Shown here piece after piece: positions 60,401 to 64,000 of a DNA stretch of 64,000 nucleotides (its first letter is position 1; each line of letters opens with the position of its first letter). Source of the stretch: Physella acuta (lineage: Eukaryota > Mollusca > Gastropoda > Physidae); contig NW_026732286.1 of the NCBI RefSeq assembly GCF_028476545.1, forward strand, positions 186,001-250,000, given 5' to 3'. Below the pieces are notes generated by a model, which was given only the letters and a program-made list of their open reading frames with translations, had not been told where the DNA came from and searched no databases. The translations under genes were made by a program, and so were the position numbers.

Positions 60401-60639
60401 GATTTTCTCTTAATTTTCTGGCTGGATATATGATGGATATGTATATGAGTATACATTTCATATATGTGTATGTATATGCATGTATATAAATCTACATAAT
60501 TTTAAAATTCATTCTGCAGTTTATTTATTTTCAGGGACCAGAAGTTGTGAGATTTGAAATGAATGAAAACAAGGTCAACGATATGCTGAAAAATATGCAT
60601 GAAATAGAAGAGGAAATAAACAAACTTGCCAAAAAATAG
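54460..60639 (+). CDS. COMMD1: COMM domain-containing protein 1
   Basis: Component of the Commander/CCC complex, acting in endosomal cargo recycling, copper handling and NF-kB turnover. Exons 54460-54627, 59364-59657 and 60535-60639, all phase 0, GT-AG, give 188 aa (human 190). The N-terminal helical domain runs through residues 1-115 (RRYYHGHTELTDDVLKEEIY; ADMDMTQLEAFLSAQIRKK; LRKFWKANKAKIHDSIV). The COMM domain starts at about Trp121 (SWRVDLKSQSRN) and continues through IPTAIMEIHLAD to the helix NENKVNDMLKNMHEIEEEIN. Intron 1 is 4.7 kb and contains a SINE and an unidentified minus-strand locus. Exon 2 is also open upstream of its acceptor to an ATG at 59280. Identity is clear; the ATG at 54460 is the first in frame. 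Confidence 0.97.
55017..55270 (+). mobile_element. full-length tRNA-headed SINE with 15-bp TSD
   Basis: 254 bp, flanked by a perfect TAATTCATTAGAGAG duplication at 55002-55016 and 55271-55285, as made by LINE-driven target-primed insertion. The head GATGGAGTGGTCAAGCAG has an A box. The tail is GGTTTGAAAAGGGAACTTTA. It defines the ends of the family. In COMMD1 intron 1. Confidence 0.93.
55290..57100 (+). other. COMMD1: COMMD1 intron 1, middle part
   Basis: AT-rich. A short SINE-like scrap at 55297-55340 (GTCCACCCAGCTTTGATAAG) and a C tract at 56208 are the only features seen. A near-duplicated phrase (TTGCATCATCACGGATTCGCA / TTGCATCATCCGGGATTCGC) occurs at about 55771 and 55823. Confidence 0.6.
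57102..57920 (-). pseudogene. unidentified minus-strand exon-like locus
   Basis: Two overlapping minus-strand open frames (57289-57531, 80 codons; 57102-57317, 71 codons) follow a sharp acceptor (CTTCTCTTTTCAG, exon from about 57627). Farther upstream is another exon-like block (about 57757-57918) with acceptor CTTATAG and donor TCA|GTAAGTATGG. Peptides such as FWSFDKAHLQERNVAIKC and TEPFLVRQLERYLMGNLIG look protein-like, but stops and frame changes interrupt the reading as I can join it. It may be a decayed host gene or an RNA gene. I do not recognise the family. Confidence 0.35.
58270..58740. repeat. TCTAGA-rich low-complexity tract
   Basis: Dense, irregular recurrence of TCTAGA, AGATCTAG and TAGGCCTA words, which are palindromic hexamers and octamers, over about 450 bp in COMMD1 intron 1. 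Not a simple tandem array. Smaller patches occur at 17480 and 54720. Confidence 0.7.
58900..59300. promoter_or_regulatory. promoter-like segment before COMMD1 exon 2
   Basis: Contains a perfect palindromic E2F site TTTGGCGCGAAA (58907-58918) and a near-perfect RFX X-box GATTACCATGGCAAC (59282-59296; GTTGCCATGGTAATC on the minus strand), in a CpG-bearing stretch within an AT-rich intron. On the minus strand an exon-like end with donor AAG|GTAAGAATC lies near 59070, facing the locus at 57102-57920. Could be a bidirectional promoter for that locus and a shorter COMMD1 form. Motif evidence only. Confidence 0.4.
59826..60060 (+). mobile_element. tRNA-headed SINE, diverged
   Basis: AGTTCAAATCTGGGTTCAAG, then AGAGTCCACCCAGCTCTGAT, then GGCATAGTGCTGACCATACT and AAGTTCACTTACCCCATTGG follow the family order. 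In COMMD1 intron 2. The head is partly lost. Confidence 0.82.
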
Positions 60640-60648
60640 ACAATGAAA

Positions 60649-60654
60649 AATAAA
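60649..60654 (+). terminator. COMMD1: COMMD1 poly(A) signal
   Basis: AATAAA ten bases after the TAG, followed by T-rich sequence (TGTTATTTTTTCAAC). A very short 3'UTR. Confidence 0.7.
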
Positions 60655-60743
60655 TTATATATATTAATTTTATGTTACTGTGTTATTTTTTCAACATGCT
60701 TTGCATTATACAATTTGCTATGTACTTAAATGTTTAATAAGGG

Positions 60744-60822
60744 ACGTGCAGCAACTCTAACCAGGGACAGTAACTCAAGACTTGCAGATCAGCAGTCGAG
60801 AGCTGTACCATCCCGTCCCAGT
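60744..60822 (-). mobile_element. SINE head fragment, inverted
   Basis: Minus strand reads TGGGACGGGATGGTACAGCT, then CTGCAAGTCTTGAGTTACTG, the tRNA-like head of the SINE family in decayed form. Confidence 0.5.
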
Positions 60823-60867
60823 ATACTATATGCTCACTTCATTTTAAACATCCTCAGTCCTTTGTCT

Positions 60868-60960
60868 CAGTGGCGTAGCTAAGGGAGAGTAGATGGGGCG
60901 GCCGCCCCGGCGTCGACCTATGGGGATGCCCAAAATCGATGGAAAAGAGTTTAAAAGGTT
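60868..60960 (+). mobile_element. hAT left-end fragment (CAGTGGCGTAGC)
   Basis: CAGTGGCGTAGCTAAGGG then GGGGCGGCCGCCCCGGCGTC, matching the left end of the element at 6629. No right end identified. Confidence 0.65.
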
Positions 60961-61767
60961 ATTTTAATCTAGGATATTGAAATATACCCATTCAAAGTTA
61001 AGAAAGTAAATTGCCACGTGGCTTTACATACTAATTTAACTGTTTCGACATCAAATGAATGGGACCAAAATAAAAACCTTAACCGGAAAGTGACTGTTAA
61101 AAGTACCACTAGCCTTTCCACCCATTTACTTATCATTTGGATCCGCCTATGTATGTCAAGCTTAACATTAAAAAGATACCAATGGTAGTACGACACACAT
61201 CATTTATCGAACGTCTAGACCTTTGTAATAATTGCTCATTTCAAAATTTTCTTGCTAAGGAATTTTAATTAGAAGATTAATTAACTAATTTGCAAATAAC
61301 GAAGTGGCCATTTTAGGTAGGTTATAATTATAATGTGACGTAGTGGACGGCTATTATAGCCAGGTTCACTAGTGACATAGTAGACGGTCGTCATTGCTAG
61401 TTTTAACAGTGACGTAGAAGACGGCCGATATTTCTAGTTTAAAAATGCCGTAATGGACGGTCTTTACAACTATAGGATTGGTGGACGACTGTTAAAGCTA
61501 TCTAAGAATTCAGTGAAATATTAAACAAGGGATTCATGAGTTTTGTAATAATTAGCGTTGCTTCTAAATCTTTGAAAATATTTGTTTTGTCAGATGCGCA
61601 ATAACAGTAAAACCTCCATTTGTTGTAATAAACTATTATTTAATCAATTCCAGTGCAGTGTTATTATTAAATTTCATTATTTTTCATAACTTAACTATAA
61701 CTTAACATAACTATAACTTAACTTACAGCTACATTTGCTAAGCAGCAAGTGAGCATTAAAAATAAAC
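60961..61767. other. intergenic, no gene seen
   Basis: May be interior of the truncated hAT copy at 60868. A short phrase (GTGACGTAGTGGACGG and variants such as GTGACATAGTAGACGG) recurs loosely four or five times at about 61337-61490. Confidence 0.4.
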
Positions 61768-62326
<559 letters not shown>

Positions 62327-62334
62327 ATATAAAC

Positions 62335-63216
62335 TAGTTTATTGCTAGAAATAACGTTATGTTAAGGTGTTCCCTTTCAATCCAGTTTGTGATATAAATG
62401 AAATAACTAGCATTCCTGTGTAATTAAAGCAATAGGATTTATAGTCTTATAGAGATTGAGCTTTACTTACAACAAAATGAGTTTCCTGTCTAATCCTTGT
62501 TTGATTAAATCCAGACGCAAATATTTTTCTGGCGAATAAAATATTCATACTTGATTCACGAGCAAATACAAACACACACATACCTCAATCTTGCACTTAC
62601 GCAATCAGACACTTGCAATCAAACACAAATACAAACGAACACACATCCTCGGCCAATAAATTATTTCGCAGAAACTTTCCTTGGGGCATATGCCTACTCA
62701 ACAATTCCCAAAGTTACATTGCGAGCTGATGAAAGGTGTAGTAATGCATAATAAGGGAAAAAAAAAAACACGCACCCATAGACATTCTTTCATTTTTATA
62801 TAAATAGGGGGGGGGGAAGGGGGGGGGGGAGATTTCCCAACAAATTATAGCTCTCAAAGTGACGATCCAAGTATTTCTGTTTGGTTTAATAATAGAAGAT
62901 TATTCTCCAATGGATGGTTTATTTCTAGCAAGCTTTTTCTCTGGTCACACAACTCGTCTTTTTGTGGGTTTGTAACTCACCTCTACTTATTTTTTATGAG
63001 TTCACTTTTTAGATTAGGGGGGTCCTTCATCGACGACACCATATTCCGATGGAGGGTGGAACAGTGGCGTATGCAGAGGGGGTGCAAGCATTTTTAGGGG
63101 AAAGTATACGCCTTTTTCGGAAAATAAAAAATTTAAACAGAAAAGTAAGTGTAAGTAACTTGAATATTGAAGCTGAAATTGCTGGTCTTTAACTAACCCG
63201 GGAAACTTAGCTAAAC
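62335..63216. other. intergenic, no gene seen
   Basis: G tracts at about 62808-62830. CAGTGGCGTATGCAGAGGGG at 63063 may be another hAT left-end scrap. Nothing else supported. Confidence 0.5.
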
Positions 63217-63640
63217 TATATATAGGGGGAGGAGTGGAAAGTGAGGGTGAGGATAATCGTCCTTCACGATAGTGTTTTAAAGCAAAATATTTTCAGTTAC
63301 AGCATATTGTCGAATTCACAAATTATGAATTACTGAAAAATAGGAATTAAACTGAATAGCGGCGTATATTACCAGAGTTTCTTCCAGGCATCTCTTCGGG
63401 GGGGGGGGGGGGGGAAGGGGGGCGAAGACACCCGAAAAAATTCTACTGCCCCCCCCCCCCGAACGAAATGAAATTTATATAATTTATATAGAAAATATAT
63501 ACTTTTAACAGTGTCCGCCCCCCCCCCCCGAAGAAAGTCTACCGCCCCCCCCCCCGCCTTCGGGCCCCCCCCCCGGAGAAAAAAGTCTGGAAGAAACACT
63601 ATATATTACGTCGTGATTCAGCTCGTTTAATTAATATATT
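63217..63640 (+). mobile_element. Helentron-like 3' part, interrupted by a MITE
   Basis: GTGGAAAGTGAGGGTGAGGA, then TAATCGTCCTTCACGA and AAAGCAAAATATTTTCAGTT match the 3' half of the copy at 19596. The terminal hairpin region (AATAGCGGCGTAT) is split by the MITE at 63373 and resumes ATTACGTCGTGATTCAGCTC. Confidence 0.65.
63373..63601. mobile_element. oligo-G hAT-like MITE, reference copy
   Basis: 229 bp with ends CAGAGTTTCTTCCAGG and GTCTGGAAGAAACACTA, and a perfect 8-bp duplication TATATTAC at 63365-63372 and 63602-63609. Four to six G/C tracts of 9-20 bases. The 8-bp TSD and CAG start point to hAT. Younger than the element it interrupts. Confidence 0.88.
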
Positions 63641-64000
63641 TTGACAATGGAACCCTGCGCTGTATACGTCTACATCTAATGTGAATTCCTGCCAAGTTTC
63701 ACTGTTGATGAATGAAAACTCGAAGAGTCTATAGACTAAAAGTAACAACTCCTCCCCCTTTTTAAAAAAAAAAAAAGGTGAAAGCCTCCACCTAATCGGC
63801 ACGTCGAGGGGGGGGGGGGTAAATTGCAATTAACTCGGCAACGTCTTCAACGCTATTGAAATCGAACTTCAACAGTTTAGAGGCTGATTCAATTGCGAAA
63901 ATAATGATATAAGATATGTTAATATAAACACCATAAAAGCATGCAAAAAAAAGGTGTTCAACATGCAGGGGGTAGAGAAAAGCCTATATTGTCCGATTTT
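63641..64000. other. right edge, nothing seen
   Basis: AT-rich sequence with a short A tract and a G tract (63809-63819). No gene recognised. Confidence 0.5.

Overview
This is eukaryotic nuclear DNA, AT-rich and intron-dense, most likely from a gastropod mollusc. The species call is inference, from animal proteins with GT-AG introns, tRNA-headed SINEs, hAT MITEs, many oligo-G/C tracts and recurring short motifs such as TAGGCCTA and TCTAGA. No viral or LTR element, CRISPR array, rRNA gene or free-standing tRNA gene was recognised.

Layout. (1) 1-5.5 kb: 3' two-thirds of CCT4 (chaperonin TCP-1 delta), + strand, continuing off the left edge. Its introns carry seven box C/D snoRNA-like genes of two families: four U25 (SNORD25)-like SSU guides, and three copies of an LSU guide. 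(2) 5.5-16.5 kb: intergenic repeat territory with hAT-type elements, an AT tract of about 260 bp, a 30-copy 47-bp minisatellite, an oligo-G MITE family and an ACAG microsatellite. (3) 16.7-40.7 kb: a complete MTA gene (metastasis-associated protein, NuRD subunit), + strand, 22 coding exons, 784 aa, with a 2.8 kb 3'UTR. (4) 41.0-54.1 kb: a complete INTS7 gene (Integrator subunit 7), - strand, 20 exons, 964 aa, tail-to-tail with MTA. (5) 54.5-60.65 kb: a complete COMMD1 gene, + strand, 3 exons, 188 aa, head-to-head with INTS7 across 315 bp. (6) 60.7-64 kb: repeats, including a hAT MITE nested in a Helentron-like element.

The four protein genes are housekeeping genes: cytosolic protein folding, chromatin repression, RNA polymerase II/snRNA 3' processing, and endosomal sorting/NF-kB control. 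They form no operon. CCT4 also serves as host for rRNA 2'-O-methylation guide RNAs, which links a folding gene to ribosome production. The most notable observations are the snoRNA duplication inside CCT4, a 116-bp tandem array in INTS7 intron 9 that repeatedly copies the end of exon 9 with its splice donor, twin 33-nt microexons in MTA, and promoter-like sequence in front of COMMD1 exon 2 next to an unidentified minus-strand locus.
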